From Planktothrix rubescens CCAP 1459/22 (GTDB lineage: Bacteria > Cyanobacteriota > Cyanobacteriia > Cyanobacteriales > Microcoleaceae): 64,000 bases of DNA. Below are positions 1 through 10,418 of this stretch, piece after piece; the stretch's first letter is position 1, and each line of letters begins with the position of its first letter. Location: assembly GCA_904830895.1 (NCBI GenBank), contig LR882958.1:3987501-4051500 (forward strand). Reading direction: 5' to 3'. Position numbers and translations under genes: made by a program. The notes below the pieces were generated by a model. That model saw only the letters and a list, made by a program, of their open reading frames with translations, ran no database searches and was not told where the DNA came from.

Positions 1-948
1 TAACGGGGTTTGATCAAGTATTCCTTCCAGAGCTTCTGGAATTTGACCAACGGCCTTGGTCTGACCAATGGAGGCACTAGAAATCACGGATAGACCCAAA
101 CGGTGAGCCACTTCTAGGACAGGAAGCCATGTTCGTTTCACTTGTTGAGTGGGTTGAACCAATGCCTCTAGCATCGTGGCATTGAAAGGTAACTGAAGGA
201 ATTTGAAATGATCTGTCCCATTGGGGGCCACTTGAGATGCAATCGCTTTTGCCTTGGCTAAATCAAGATGGTTGGGGTGGGTTGGTGGGACTCGGAAGCC
301 ATCCCAAGTAGCTAACCCATAGCTACTAATTTTTCCTTGACTAACGGCTTTTTCTAATACTTCAAATGCCAGCATTAAACGGTGATAAAAAATTTCTGGC
401 GAAACTTCAGATAATTGCATTTCAGGGTTATGAAGATAATAAATATCAATTGTTTCTACTCCCAAATTATCCAAACTGCGCTCCAGTTGATCCCAAATAT
501 ATTCCGGGTGTAGGCAGTGACATTCTGCCACTAAATCCCCAGGTTTGATTGAAAATCTACTGTTTTCAATATATCGAGAATAAAACCAACTGATCCGATC
601 TAAATCGGGAATAAAACCTCCTTTCGTACAAATAATTAATTCATCTCTGGAGACAACTTCATCCCGGATTAAAGCGCGTAAAGCATGGCTTAGACTCCAT
701 TCAGCGTGCATATAGCGATAATTAATTGCGGTATCAATCAAATTAATTCCATTTTTAACCGACTCGATAATTGCGTCGGTGACCCGATCATCTGTTCGGG
801 AGTCTGCGGCACCTAAATAAGTACCAATACCTATCGAACTTACAACCCAATCATTGGCTTCTCGAAAATGAGCAGCAATACAGTCTTGGTGATGCCGTTC
901 TCGATATTTTTGGGTTCCTGTTAAAGTCGCTTTACCTGAAATTTTCAT
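1..948 (-). CDS. Aldo/keto reductase, partial (3' end beyond window)
   Basis: NADPH-dependent oxidoreductase of the aldo/keto reductase superfamily, TIM-barrel, cytosolic. Reading the complement from ATG at 948 gives 316 open codons running off the left edge, so the C-terminus is missing. The catalytic tetrad is visible: Asp in NLIDTAINYRY, the following Tyr, Lys in IICTKGG, His in YYLHNPE. It is divergent from aerA across a 250-base gap that must hold both promoters. A second reductase of the same superfamily sits at the other side of the cluster (24532). Whether this one belongs to the peptide pathway or only borders it cannot be told; substrate unknown. Confidence 0.85.
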   Translation of the reverse strand, partial: MKISGKATLTGTQKYRERHHQDCIAAHFREANDWVVSSIGIGTYLGAADSRTDDRVTDAIIESVKNGINLIDTAINYRYMHAEWSLSHALRALIRDEVVSRDELIICTKGGFIPDLDRISWFYSRYIENSRFSIKPGDLVAECHCLHPEYIWDQLERSLDNLGVETIDIYYLHNPEMQLSEVSPEIFYHRLMLAFEVLEKAVSQGKISSYGLATWDGFRVPPTHPNHLDLAKAKAIASQVAPNGTDHFKFLQLPFNATMLEALVQPTQQVKRTWLPVLEVAHRLGLSVISSASIGQTKAVGQIPEALEGILDQTPL

Positions 949-1201
949 ACTGTTCTAGGTTAAATGGGCCAATAAACCTCTAAACACTTTTACGGAATCT
1001 TAACAAGTTTTTCCTACATCTCCATATTATAATTGACAAAGACAAAGACTAATACTCAAATCAAAACAATGCAATCTTTTTCTTTCTGTTTGTAATTAAG
1101 CTGTTCCATTTTATATGCTATCATAATAAACCAACAGGTTCAACCCTAAAAGCTCCTTTTTGAGAGGCTTTCAAAAAGTATATCCAGTTATTTTTTTAGG
1201 T
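949..1201. promoter_or_regulatory. Divergent intergenic region between AKR and aerA
   Basis: A 253-base AT-rich gap between the minus-strand reductase and aerA. It should carry the promoter of the aer cluster, because the following plus-strand genes are closely spaced. I see no clear operator palindrome or unambiguous -35/-10 pair. This is inferred from gene layout only. Confidence 0.4.
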
Positions 1202-4200
1202 ATGACTACTAATCAACAAAATTCACAATTAAATTGCCAGAAAATCGCGGAAGTCTTGTTGTCAAATCCATTGGTAGAAGATTGCTATTTACTGGTACGG
1301 GATAGTGAATTAGTCGCTTATATCGTTTACTCTGGAACTGGGAATCCAGAACAATTATCCTCTGATGTGAAGTCAAAATTACCCGATCATCTCTTACCCA
1401 CTTTCTATGTGCAAGTTTCTAATTTACCCTTAACAAATACTGGTTGTGTAGATGAGTTAGCCTTAAAAAATATAGAAATTATCGACGAAAATTTAGTAAA
1501 TAATACCGAAAAAAAACTACAGTCTTTATCAGGAATTGAGCAAGTTGCTGTGGTCATTACTTCCCAAAAATACAAAAATCTCCCGCTACATCTATCGGAA
1601 TTATTGCCATTAAAACAACCAGAAACAGTTGAGAAGCAAAATCAAGAAATCGAAACCCGGATCACTCTACCCATTCACGCTTCTAATGCTCAACAAGCTA
1701 TTAGTCACGGACAACCTTTAGTAGAGTCTGTACTACAGCCAAAAACCTTGGGAGATATACTCCAGAAAACAGCCGAAAACTATCCGAATAGAGGAATTAT
1801 CTATATTCAATCTAATGGTTCTCAGATATTTCAATCCTATCAACAATTATGGGAACAAGCCCAAAGAATACAAACAGGATTACAAAAGCTAGGTTTACAG
1901 AATCAAGATAAAGTCATTTTCCAATTATCGGAAAATTGTGACATCATTTCCGCATTTTGGGGATGTATTTTAGGGGGCTTTATTCCTGTGATTCTCTCAG
2001 TTCCACCCACCTACAAAGAGATTAATCATGAAATTAATAAAATTTGTCAGGTCTGGGAATTGTTAGAACATCCTCTAATTATCACGAATGAATCCCGACA
2101 ACAAGACGTAAAAAAATTAGAAAAATGGCTATCTAATCAACCAATTAAACTGAGTTGTATTGAAGAATTAAAAACCTACTCCCCCGATCATCCCCATATT
2201 AGTCAACCTGATGATATAGCTTTTTTCAATCTGACATCAGGTAGCACGGGAATGTCTAAATGTATATCATTAACCCATAAAAATGTTATCTCTCGTGCGA
2301 GAGGAGCCAACATAATTTGTGAATATAATAACGACGATATTATCCTGAATTGGCTGCCTTTTGACCATATCGGGAGCATTTCTGAGTTGCATATTCGCTG
2401 TGTTGATTTAGGATGCCAAATGGTCTATGTTCAAACGGAATATATATTAGGTCGTCCTCTCAATTGGTTAGATTTAATTCATCAATACCGGATTACTCAT
2501 AGTTGGGCTCCTAATTTTGCTTATAATCTGATCAATGAAGCTCTTAAAAAAGAACCCTCTCAGACTTGGAATTTAGACTCGATTAAATTCTTTTTAGTAG
2601 CTGGTGAAGCAGTTTCCGATCAAGTGGTCGGAGAATTTACTAATAAACTTCATAGCGAATATAAATTGAAAACAACGGCGATTCGTCCTGCTTTTGGGAT
2701 GGCAGAAATGGGATCGGGAATTACTTATTATCAACCGACAATAGAACAGCCTTTACTCTTTCATACGGTTGATAAATATTCCTTGACTCATACTTTAAAA
2801 AGAGTCCATCCTGAACATCCCAATAGCACAACCTTTACGGATTTAGGATTACCTATTCCGGGCGTATCAATTAGAATTGTTGATCAAGAAAATTCCCTAC
2901 TTCCAGAAGAAACGATTGGTCATTTACAAGTCAAAGGAGATCCAGTTTCACCGGGATATTATAAAAATCCAGAAGCAAATCAAGAAGCTTTCTTAAAAGA
3001 TGGCTGGTTTAAGACAGGAGATTTAGGATTTATTAGCAACGGACATTTAGTGATTACAGGAAGAAGTAAAGAAACGATTATTATTAATGGGGTGAATTAT
3101 TACAGTCACGAAATTGAAACAGTTGTTGAAGCTATTGAAGAAGTAGCAGCATCTTATACTGCCGCTTGTGCTGTTCATGATCCTAAGAGTAGTACAGATC
3201 AATTAGCTTTATTTTTTAGTGTAGAAATCGATCCCCAGGATTTACCTGAACTGCTGAAAAAGATTAGACGAAAAGTGATTAACAGTTTTGGCGTTAATCC
3301 CGAATATTTAATCCCCTTAAATAAAAACGAAATCCCCAAAACTTCTATCGGTAAAATTCAGCGATCGCAATTAACTAAACGTTTTGAAGCCGGGGAATTT
3401 AATCCTGTTCTTAAAGAGATAGATATTCTTTTAGAAAATGCGAATACTATTCCTGATTGGTTTTACCGGAAAGTTTGGAAGTCCAGATCTCCGGTTAATC
3501 TGAAGCCAGAACTTTCTAACAATTATACTTTAATTTTTTTGGATCAGTTAGGTTTAGGAGAATTTTTAGCTGCACAAATCCAAGCCAAAAACTTACCCTT
3601 TGTAACGGTTTTGGCGGGAGAAGAATTTTCTAAATTAAGTAACGATCGCTATACAATAAAACCAGGGGAAGCAGAACACTATCAACATTTAATGGCATCT
3701 TTAGCAGAGGAAAAAATTACTATTGGGAATATTATTCATCTCTGGACGTATCAAAAATATTCGGGAGAAATTGATAGTATAGAGCAGCTAGAAAAAGCAC
3801 AAAATCTAGGAATCTATAGTTTATTGTTCCTCGTTCAAGCCCTAGCTAAAATTCACGATTTAAACCGAACAATTCAATTGTTATTTGTTTCTAGCCATAG
3901 CCAATTTGTTACTAAAGCTGATGAAATTGCTTATGAAAAATCTCCCGTTTTAGGACTGATTAAAAGCCTAGCTCAAGAAATTCCTTGGTTAAATAGTCGT
4001 CATCTCGATTTACCCATTGATAAAAATGAAATCAATGGGGCTGATCTTCTCCAAGAACTTTACGTTTTATCAAGGGAAAGAGAAATTGCCTATCGAGCAG
4101 GAAAGCGTTTTATTTCTGGCTTGAAAAAAGTCAATTTACCTGAACAACTTAAACAAGAATTACCCTTTAAACCAGGGGGAATTTATCTAATTACTGGGGG

Positions 4201-5446
4201 CTTAGGAGGAATAGGCATAAAAGTTGCTGAATATTTGCTTAAAAATTATCAGGCTCGGTTACTATTGATTGGAAAAACCGCTTTACCGGAAAAACATCTC
4301 TGGAATGATCATCTGAAAAAAGAAGATGAATTTTCCTTGAAAATCAAAAATTTACAAGCCTTAGAAAACCTGGGGGGAGAAGTAATTTACCAAGCGGTAG
4401 ATGTTGCTAATTACACTCAAGTACAGCAAGCTGTAGACGAGGTGAAACAGCATTGGAAAGGAGAACTCGATGGAGTCATTCATCTAGCAGGAATCTATAA
4501 AAATTGTTTACTGCTGGACGAAACAAAACAAGGTTTAGCAGCCATTCTTCGTCCCAAAGTATTAGGCACTTGGATCTTACATCAACTGATCAAAGAATCT
4601 CAGGGAATTTTTATCAGTTTTTCATCCTTAGCTAGTTTTTTTGGAGGAGCAACTTTGGGTTCCTATGCGGCGGCAAATACTTTCCTAGAACATCTTAATA
4701 ACTATCAAAAATCTAAAAATTTATTCCCCAGTTATTGTTATAGTTGGACAACTTGGAAAGAAACAGGAATTAGTAAAGGCTATCAGATGCAATATCTAAC
4801 CCAATCTCAAGGGTATTACGATATGACAGTACAGCAAGGATTAGACTCATTTTTAGCGAGTTTATATCATAACCAAGGACAGTTAATGATCGGTTTAGAT
4901 GGGAGCAATTCTAAAATTAAACGTTTTACATCTTTGTCTGAGGGATTACAGAAATTAACGGCTTATTACATCCCGAAATCACCTCCTAATCCGATTAATT
5001 TAGCCGATCATTTAACCCTAAAAGATCGATTTGGAACTCCCTATAACTGTTCATTGATTCCTAGACAATCCTTCCCTCTTACAGACCAGGGTGAAATTGA
5101 TAAACAACAATTACTAAAGGAACTTCAGGGTCAAGAAAATAGCGAATGGATAGCGCCCAGAACTGAAGCAGAAAGTAAAGTTGCTCAAATTTGGCAAAAT
5201 GTCCTTAACCTACCCCAAATCGGTATTCACGACAATTTCTTTGAACTCGGAGGACATTCATTGCTGGCGAGTCAAGTCATATCTCGTTTGCGGGATGTTT
5301 TCTCGTTGGAATTATCTTTACAGAGTTTATTAGAATACCCGACTGTGGCTAGTTTAACTCAAACCCTTGAGGTGCTTAATGTGGCAAAAAATAGTCACAG
5401 TGCTATTAGAGAAACCCAAGAAGATTACGAAGAAGGAGAATTATAA
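1202..5446 (+). CDS. aerA: Aeruginosin synthetase AerA, A-KR-PCP loading module
   Basis: Loading module that activates an aryl-pyruvate (phenyl- or hydroxyphenylpyruvate) and reduces it on the carrier to the phenyllactate starter of aeruginosins. Domains in order (1414 aa): residues 1-110 resemble an orphan A8-A10 end of an adenylation domain; A domain about 180-720 (TSGSTGMSK; LPFDHIGS typical of cyanobacterial keto/aryl-acid loaders; NK-type end PKTSIGK); ketoreductase about 985-1235 (TGGLGGIG, SYAAAN); PCP with the phosphopantetheine Ser in LGGHSL near 1350; acidic C-terminal tail. ATG at 1202 is preferred to an upstream in-frame TTG at 1160 that lies ahead of the domain. aerB follows after 175 bases. 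The A-KR-PCP order is the recognised hallmark of AerA; the exact acid is inferred. Confidence 0.9.
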   Translation: MTTNQQNSQLNCQKIAEVLLSNPLVEDCYLLVRDSELVAYIVYSGTGNPEQLSSDVKSKLPDHLLPTFYVQVSNLPLTNTGCVDELALKNIEIIDENLVNNTEKKLQSLSGIEQVAVVITSQKYKNLPLHLSELLPLKQPETVEKQNQEIETRITLPIHASNAQQAISHGQPLVESVLQPKTLGDILQKTAENYPNRGIIYIQSNGSQIFQSYQQLWEQAQRIQTGLQKLGLQNQDKVIFQLSENCDIISAFWGCILGGFIPVILSVPPTYKEINHEINKICQVWELLEHPLIITNESRQQDVKKLEKWLSNQPIKLSCIEELKTYSPDHPHISQPDDIAFFNLTSGSTGMSKCISLTHKNVISRARGANIICEYNNDDIILNWLPFDHIGSISELHIRCVDLGCQMVYVQTEYILGRPLNWLDLIHQYRITHSWAPNFAYNLINEALKKEPSQTWNLDSIKFFLVAGEAVSDQVVGEFTNKLHSEYKLKTTAIRPAFGMAEMGSGITYYQPTIEQPLLFHTVDKYSLTHTLKRVHPEHPNSTTFTDLGLPIPGVSIRIVDQENSLLPEETIGHLQVKGDPVSPGYYKNPEANQEAFLKDGWFKTGDLGFISNGHLVITGRSKETIIINGVNYYSHEIETVVEAIEEVAASYTAACAVHDPKSSTDQLALFFSVEIDPQDLPELLKKIRRKVINSFGVNPEYLIPLNKNEIPKTSIGKIQRSQLTKRFEAGEFNPVLKEIDILLENANTIPDWFYRKVWKSRSPVNLKPELSNNYTLIFLDQLGLGEFLAAQIQAKNLPFVTVLAGEEFSKLSNDRYTIKPGEAEHYQHLMASLAEEKITIGNIIHLWTYQKYSGEIDSIEQLEKAQNLGIYSLLFLVQALAKIHDLNRTIQLLFVSSHSQFVTKADEIAYEKSPVLGLIKSLAQEIPWLNSRHLDLPIDKNEINGADLLQELYVLSREREIAYRAGKRFISGLKKVNLPEQLKQELPFKPGGIYLITGGLGGIGIKVAEYLLKNYQARLLLIGKTALPEKHLWNDHLKKEDEFSLKIKNLQALENLGGEVIYQAVDVANYTQVQQAVDEVKQHWKGELDGVIHLAGIYKNCLLLDETKQGLAAILRPKVLGTWILHQLIKESQGIFISFSSLASFFGGATLGSYAAANTFLEHLNNYQKSKNLFPSYCYSWTTWKETGISKGYQMQYLTQSQGYYDMTVQQGLDSFLASLYHNQGQLMIGLDGSNSKIKRFTSLSEGLQKLTAYYIPKSPPNPINLADHLTLKDRFGTPYNCSLIPRQSFPLTDQGEIDKQQLLKELQGQENSEWIAPRTEAESKVAQIWQNVLNLPQIGIHDNFFELGGHSLLASQVISRLRDVFSLELSLQSLLEYPTVASLTQTLEVLNVAKNSHSAIRETQEDYEEGEL

Positions 5447-5621
5447 AAATATGTTGATTGAGGCTTTTTGGAGTTCGTTTCCTGTAGAATGTAAAGTTAT
5501 ATATATGTATTTGATATTTCTGATCAGGGATATGCTATAAACAATGACCAGAAAATAAACCCAAATCCAAAAAAACTAAACCGCTATTCACACAAACAGA
5601 AATTCAGGAAAAAGACACCGA

Positions 5622-8600
5622 ATGAAAGTAGTAGAATTTTTATCTTACTTAAATAGTTTAGAGATCAAACTTTGGCTTGAGGAAGATAAGTTAAAATATC
5701 AGGCTCCCCAGGGAGTAATGACAGCCGAAATCAAGCAAGAAATCGGGACAAGAAAATCTGAAATTCTCGACTTTTTAAGCAGAGAAGCCCAACCATCCCC
5801 TAACTCTCCTGAATCAGTAATTATTCCCGTTTCACGGGATGAAGATTTACCCCTATCTTTTGCTCAACAGAGGATGTGGTTTCTCTATCAGATGGATAGT
5901 CAAAATCCTGCTTACAATGAGTGTCCAGCCATCCGTTTAACGGGAAACTTAAATATTGATATTTTGGAGCAGAGTCTCAACGCCATTATTCAACGTCATG
6001 AAATTTTGCGGACAACCTTTCCGATGGTAGAAGGAAAACCCATCCAGAAAATTGCTCCCTTCCTGAAGGTGAATTTGTTAAAAGTTGAGTTAAAAGACTT
6101 ACCGATAGAAAAAGTAGAAGAAATCGTCGCTCAAGAACTACAAAAACCCTTCGATTTAACTCAATCTCCGTTGTTAAGATTTACTCTTTTTGATTTGGGA
6201 TATGAAGATTATATTTTAGTTCCAGTTATTCATCATATTATTATTGATGGTTGGTCAAAAGGGATCTTATTTAAAGAATTATCTAGCTTTTATCAAGCAT
6301 TATTATCAAATTCGACTGCTTCTTTACCCGAATTAACGATTCAGTATGCAGATTTTGCAGTTTGGCAAAGACAATGGTTACAAGGAGAAGTTTTAGCAAA
6401 CCAGCTAAACTATTGGAAAAAACAATTAGCTGCTGCTCCCCCTTTATTAGAACTTCCCACAGACAAACCTCGTCCTCCCATCCCCAGTTTTCGAGGCTCT
6501 AGTATTTGCTTTAAAATCGACTCGGATGTAACAGAAAAACTGAAAAGTCTCAGTCAAAAATCAGGGGTTACTCTATTTATGACCTTACTGGCTACTTTAA
6601 ACACTTTACTCTTTCGTTATAGCAGCCAAAAAGATATTCTGGTAGGAACTCCCACGGCGAACCGAAATCGACAAGAAATTGAACCCCTGATTGGTTTTTT
6701 TGTTAATACTTTAGTGATGCGAAATTCCCTAGAAGGGAATCTTTCTTTTTCAGAATTATTGCAACAAGTTCGCAATGTTGTCTTAGAATCTTATGCGAAC
6801 CAAGATGTCCCTTTTGAGCAAGTCGTAGATGGCTTACAGATAGAACGGAGCTTGAGTTATAATCCCCTATTTCAAGTGATGTTTGCCCTACAAAATACCC
6901 CTCTAACAGCCTTAGATATACCGGGGTTAAGGGTGAAATCTATGGCGGTAGAAAACGTCAGAGTGAAATTTGATCTGACCTTAATTTTAGAAGAAATAGA
7001 GACAGATCAAGGAACTTATTTAGAAGGTTATTGGGAATATAATGGCGATCTATATACAGCCGAAAGAATCACCCGTTTGATGGGTCATTTCCAAACTTTA
7101 TTAAAGGGAATTGTGAAAAATCCCCAGCAAAAAGTCGGGGAATTACCCTTACTGACTGACCCAGAAAAACAACAAATATTAGTGGAATGGAATCAAACTC
7201 AAGTCCCCTATCAGGATCATCAATGTATTCATCAGTTATTTGAAGAACAAGTTGCCAAAAATCCTGATGCTGTAGCGGTCATTTATGAACAGGAATGCCT
7301 CACCTATCAACAGTTAAATCAAAAAGCAAATCAACTCGCCCATTATCTGCAAAGTTTAGGGATTAAAACCGAGGAATTAGTAGGAGTTTGTGTAGAGCGA
7401 TCGCCATTAATAATTATTGGTATTTTAGGAATTCTTAAAGCGGGTGCAGCTTATTTACCTCTTGATCCCAGCTATCCGCCAAACCGCTTAATTTATATGG
7501 TAGAAGATTCTGGCGTATCCGTAGTATTGACTCAAGAAAAGTTAGCCAATACGTTACAATTAGAAAATCTTCAAAAAGTTTACTTAGATCAAGATTGGCC
7601 GATCATCTCACAGCAAAGTTCAGATCCTCCTGTTAGTGAAACTCAGGCTAAAAATCTAGCTTATGTGATTTATACTTCGGGATCAACCGGAAAGCCAAAA
7701 GGGGTTTTACTTGCCCACAAAGGAGTCTGTAACTTAGCAACGCAACAAAGAAAAATTTTTAATATTAAAGCTCAGAGTCGGGTTTTGCAATTTGCTTCCT
7801 TTAGTTTCGATGCTTCCGTGTGGGAAATTTTTATGGCCCTGGGTTCTGGGGCAACCTTAGTCATGGGCGACAGTGATTCTTTGTTACCAGGAGAAAATTT
7901 ACTAAATCTGTTAAAAAAACAAAAGATTACTATAGCAACATTGCCACCCTCAGCCTTAGCGGTCATGCCTACAGATGAATTACCAGATTTACAGAGTCTT
8001 ATCGTAGCTGGGGAATCTTCATCGGCTGATTTATTAAAAAAATGGTGTCAGAATCGTCATGTATTTAATGCCTATGGGCCTACGGAATCGACGGTTTGTA
8101 CGACCATCGCGTTAATTAAAGATCCCCAGGAAAAACCACCTATTGGAAAACCTCTGGGGAATTTTCAGGTTTATATTTTAGATCCTTGTTTGAATCCTGT
8201 TCCGATTGGAATTAATGGAGAATTATACATTGGTGGCGAAGGTTTAGCAAAGGGTTATCTGGGTCAGCCGGAGTTAACAAACTCTAAATTTATATCGAAT
8301 CCTTTTAATGATGATCCAGCCTCCCGTTTGTACAAAACTGGGGATATAGTGCGCTATCTAGCAGATGGCAATATTGATTTTATGGGTCGTATTGATCATC
8401 AGATCAAAATCAGAGGTTTTAGAATTGAATTAGGAGAAATAGAAACTGTTCTCAGTCAGCATCCTCAAGTCCAGGAAGGAATCGTCATTGCCAGAGAAGA
8501 TGAACTAGGGGTCAAGCGTTTGTCTGCTTATGTTATCCCAGTGACTCAACAATTAACCCGGCAAGAATTGCGCCAATTTTTGCAAGATAAGCTTCCCAAT

Positions 8601-10382
8601 TATATGGTACCTGCTTTCTTGATGCTCTTAGACTCTTTTCCCCTGACTCCTAATGGAAAAGTAGATCGTCGTGCTTTACCGATACCGGAAATTGATCTCC
8701 ATGAATTAGAAAATTATATTGCCCCCAGTACCGACACAGAAACAATCCTCGCTCAAATTTGGCAAAGTGTTTTGGGACGGGAAAGAATTAGTATTCATGA
8801 CAACTTTTTTGAATTAGGGGGAGATTCAATTATTGGGATTCAAATTGTGGCTAAAGCCAATCAAGCCGGACTAGGAATTACCCCAAAACAGTTATTTAGC
8901 CATCAAACTATTGCCCAATTAGCAACAGTAACTGAGAAAGCTCCTGTCACTCAAATCATGCAGGATTTGGTTAGCGGTCAAGTTCCTTTAACGCCGATTC
9001 AACAGTGGTTTTTTGAGCAAAATTTACCCGAACTCCATCACTTTAATCAATCGGTATTCTTAGAAGTTCCGGCCCATCTACAGCCGGATTTATTAAAACC
9101 AGCCATTGCCAAATTACTGTATCATCATGATGCTTTACGTTTACGCTTTGTGCATAAACAAGGACAATGGCAACAGTATCACAGCGATGATTGGGAGTCT
9201 TTTGGTTTTGAAGTCATGGATTTATCCCCGATGTCTTCGGGTGAACAATTGACCACAATGGCAGAAATTTCAGAGGCTCAACAGCGCTCCCTAAATTTAG
9301 AAAAAGGCCCCTTAATTTCGGTGGTTTTCTTTCAATTAGGTGACGCAGGAAGATTGTTAATTATTATTCATCATCTAGTAGTCGATGGGGTTTCCTGGCG
9401 CATTTTCCTAGAAGATTTACTCACCAGTTACCACCAATTAGAAACCGGAAAACCTCTGGAATTACCCCTAAAAACTAGCTCCTTTAAACATTGGGCTGAG
9501 GAAATCCAAAATTATGCTCAAAACCCAGAACACAAGTCTTACTTAGATTACTGGTTAAAGCAGGATTTTCCCTCAATTCCCCATCTTCCCTTGGATTATC
9601 AAACTGATATCAAGTCTAATACCGTTGCTCATGCGAGAACGGTCTCTTTTACCCTGGGCGAAGAACAAACTCGCTTACTATTGCAGGATGTTCCTCAAGC
9701 ATACAACACCCAAATTAATGATGTATTACTGACGGCTTTAGTACAAGCTTTTGCTCGTTGGACAGGGTTTTGTGATCTTGTTATTGACATTGAAGGTCAT
9801 GGCAGGGAAAATGTAATCAACTCCCTGAGTTTGTCCCGAACTATTGGTTGGTTTACCAGTATTTTTCCTGTCATTTTGACTTTAAAAAATATTGACCATC
9901 CTGGTGAATGTCTCAAGTCAGTTAAAGAGCAATTACGACAAATTCCAAATCGGGGAGTTGATTATGGAATTGGATATTATCTTAACCCAGATTTAACCAT
10001 TCAATCCCGTCTAAGAAGTTATCCGAAACCAGAAATCAGCTTTAATTATTTGGGGCAATTTACTCGCCCACAAATAGGTTCTGTTGACTGGAAATTTTCT
10101 AAAGAAGCGAGTGGTTCTATTCATAGTCCCTTGGGGCAACGTTGCCATTTAATTGCGATTAATGGACTCGTTGTTGATGGGAAACTAGAAATGGAATGGC
10201 AATATAGTGAGAATTTTCATCAAAAAACAACGATAGAAAATTTAGCTAATGCTTATCAAGAATCTTTAGAAATCCTAATTAACCATTGTTTATCAGGAGA
10301 CGGAGGTTATACTCCATCGGATTTTCCCGATGCTGATCTCAATCAAGCAGAATTAGATGAACTGCTTTTGGAACTAGATTAA
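5622..10382 (+). CDS. aerB: Aeruginosin synthetase AerB, C-A-PCP-E with TubC docking domain
   Basis: NRPS elongation module adding the second residue and epimerising it to the D form. Domains (1586 aa): TubC-like N-terminal docking domain 1-50; C about 75-500 with intact HHIIIDG; A about 525-1020 (YTSGSTGKPKG, NAYGPTE); PCP with LGGDS near 1067; E about 1120-1560 with HHLVVDG, EGHGRE and NYLGQ motifs intact; acidic helical C-terminal tail that probably docks to AerG. Aligning by eye with GrsA gives specificity residues D-A-W-T-I-A-A-V-C, a Phe-type code, so D-Phe is the best guess rather than the common D-Leu. Lies between aerA and the accessory genes on the same strand. Confidence 0.92.
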   Translation: MKVVEFLSYLNSLEIKLWLEEDKLKYQAPQGVMTAEIKQEIGTRKSEILDFLSREAQPSPNSPESVIIPVSRDEDLPLSFAQQRMWFLYQMDSQNPAYNECPAIRLTGNLNIDILEQSLNAIIQRHEILRTTFPMVEGKPIQKIAPFLKVNLLKVELKDLPIEKVEEIVAQELQKPFDLTQSPLLRFTLFDLGYEDYILVPVIHHIIIDGWSKGILFKELSSFYQALLSNSTASLPELTIQYADFAVWQRQWLQGEVLANQLNYWKKQLAAAPPLLELPTDKPRPPIPSFRGSSICFKIDSDVTEKLKSLSQKSGVTLFMTLLATLNTLLFRYSSQKDILVGTPTANRNRQEIEPLIGFFVNTLVMRNSLEGNLSFSELLQQVRNVVLESYANQDVPFEQVVDGLQIERSLSYNPLFQVMFALQNTPLTALDIPGLRVKSMAVENVRVKFDLTLILEEIETDQGTYLEGYWEYNGDLYTAERITRLMGHFQTLLKGIVKNPQQKVGELPLLTDPEKQQILVEWNQTQVPYQDHQCIHQLFEEQVAKNPDAVAVIYEQECLTYQQLNQKANQLAHYLQSLGIKTEELVGVCVERSPLIIIGILGILKAGAAYLPLDPSYPPNRLIYMVEDSGVSVVLTQEKLANTLQLENLQKVYLDQDWPIISQQSSDPPVSETQAKNLAYVIYTSGSTGKPKGVLLAHKGVCNLATQQRKIFNIKAQSRVLQFASFSFDASVWEIFMALGSGATLVMGDSDSLLPGENLLNLLKKQKITIATLPPSALAVMPTDELPDLQSLIVAGESSSADLLKKWCQNRHVFNAYGPTESTVCTTIALIKDPQEKPPIGKPLGNFQVYILDPCLNPVPIGINGELYIGGEGLAKGYLGQPELTNSKFISNPFNDDPASRLYKTGDIVRYLADGNIDFMGRIDHQIKIRGFRIELGEIETVLSQHPQVQEGIVIAREDELGVKRLSAYVIPVTQQLTRQELRQFLQDKLPNYMVPAFLMLLDSFPLTPNGKVDRRALPIPEIDLHELENYIAPSTDTETILAQIWQSVLGRERISIHDNFFELGGDSIIGIQIVAKANQAGLGITPKQLFSHQTIAQLATVTEKAPVTQIMQDLVSGQVPLTPIQQWFFEQNLPELHHFNQSVFLEVPAHLQPDLLKPAIAKLLYHHDALRLRFVHKQGQWQQYHSDDWESFGFEVMDLSPMSSGEQLTTMAEISEAQQRSLNLEKGPLISVVFFQLGDAGRLLIIIHHLVVDGVSWRIFLEDLLTSYHQLETGKPLELPLKTSSFKHWAEEIQNYAQNPEHKSYLDYWLKQDFPSIPHLPLDYQTDIKSNTVAHARTVSFTLGEEQTRLLLQDVPQAYNTQINDVLLTALVQAFARWTGFCDLVIDIEGHGRENVINSLSLSRTIGWFTSIFPVILTLKNIDHPGECLKSVKEQLRQIPNRGVDYGIGYYLNPDLTIQSRLRSYPKPEISFNYLGQFTRPQIGSVDWKFSKEASGSIHSPLGQRCHLIAINGLVVDGKLEMEWQYSENFHQKTTIENLANAYQESLEILINHCLSGDGGYTPSDFPDADLNQAELDELLLELD

Positions 10383-10418
10383 ATCATTTCTGTACTCTAA
10401 CTGGAGATTTAAGCCCTT

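Noticed and set aside
366-548. Plus-strand ORF of 60 codons
   Set aside because: Lies inside the minus-strand aldo/keto reductase, whose frame is well supported.
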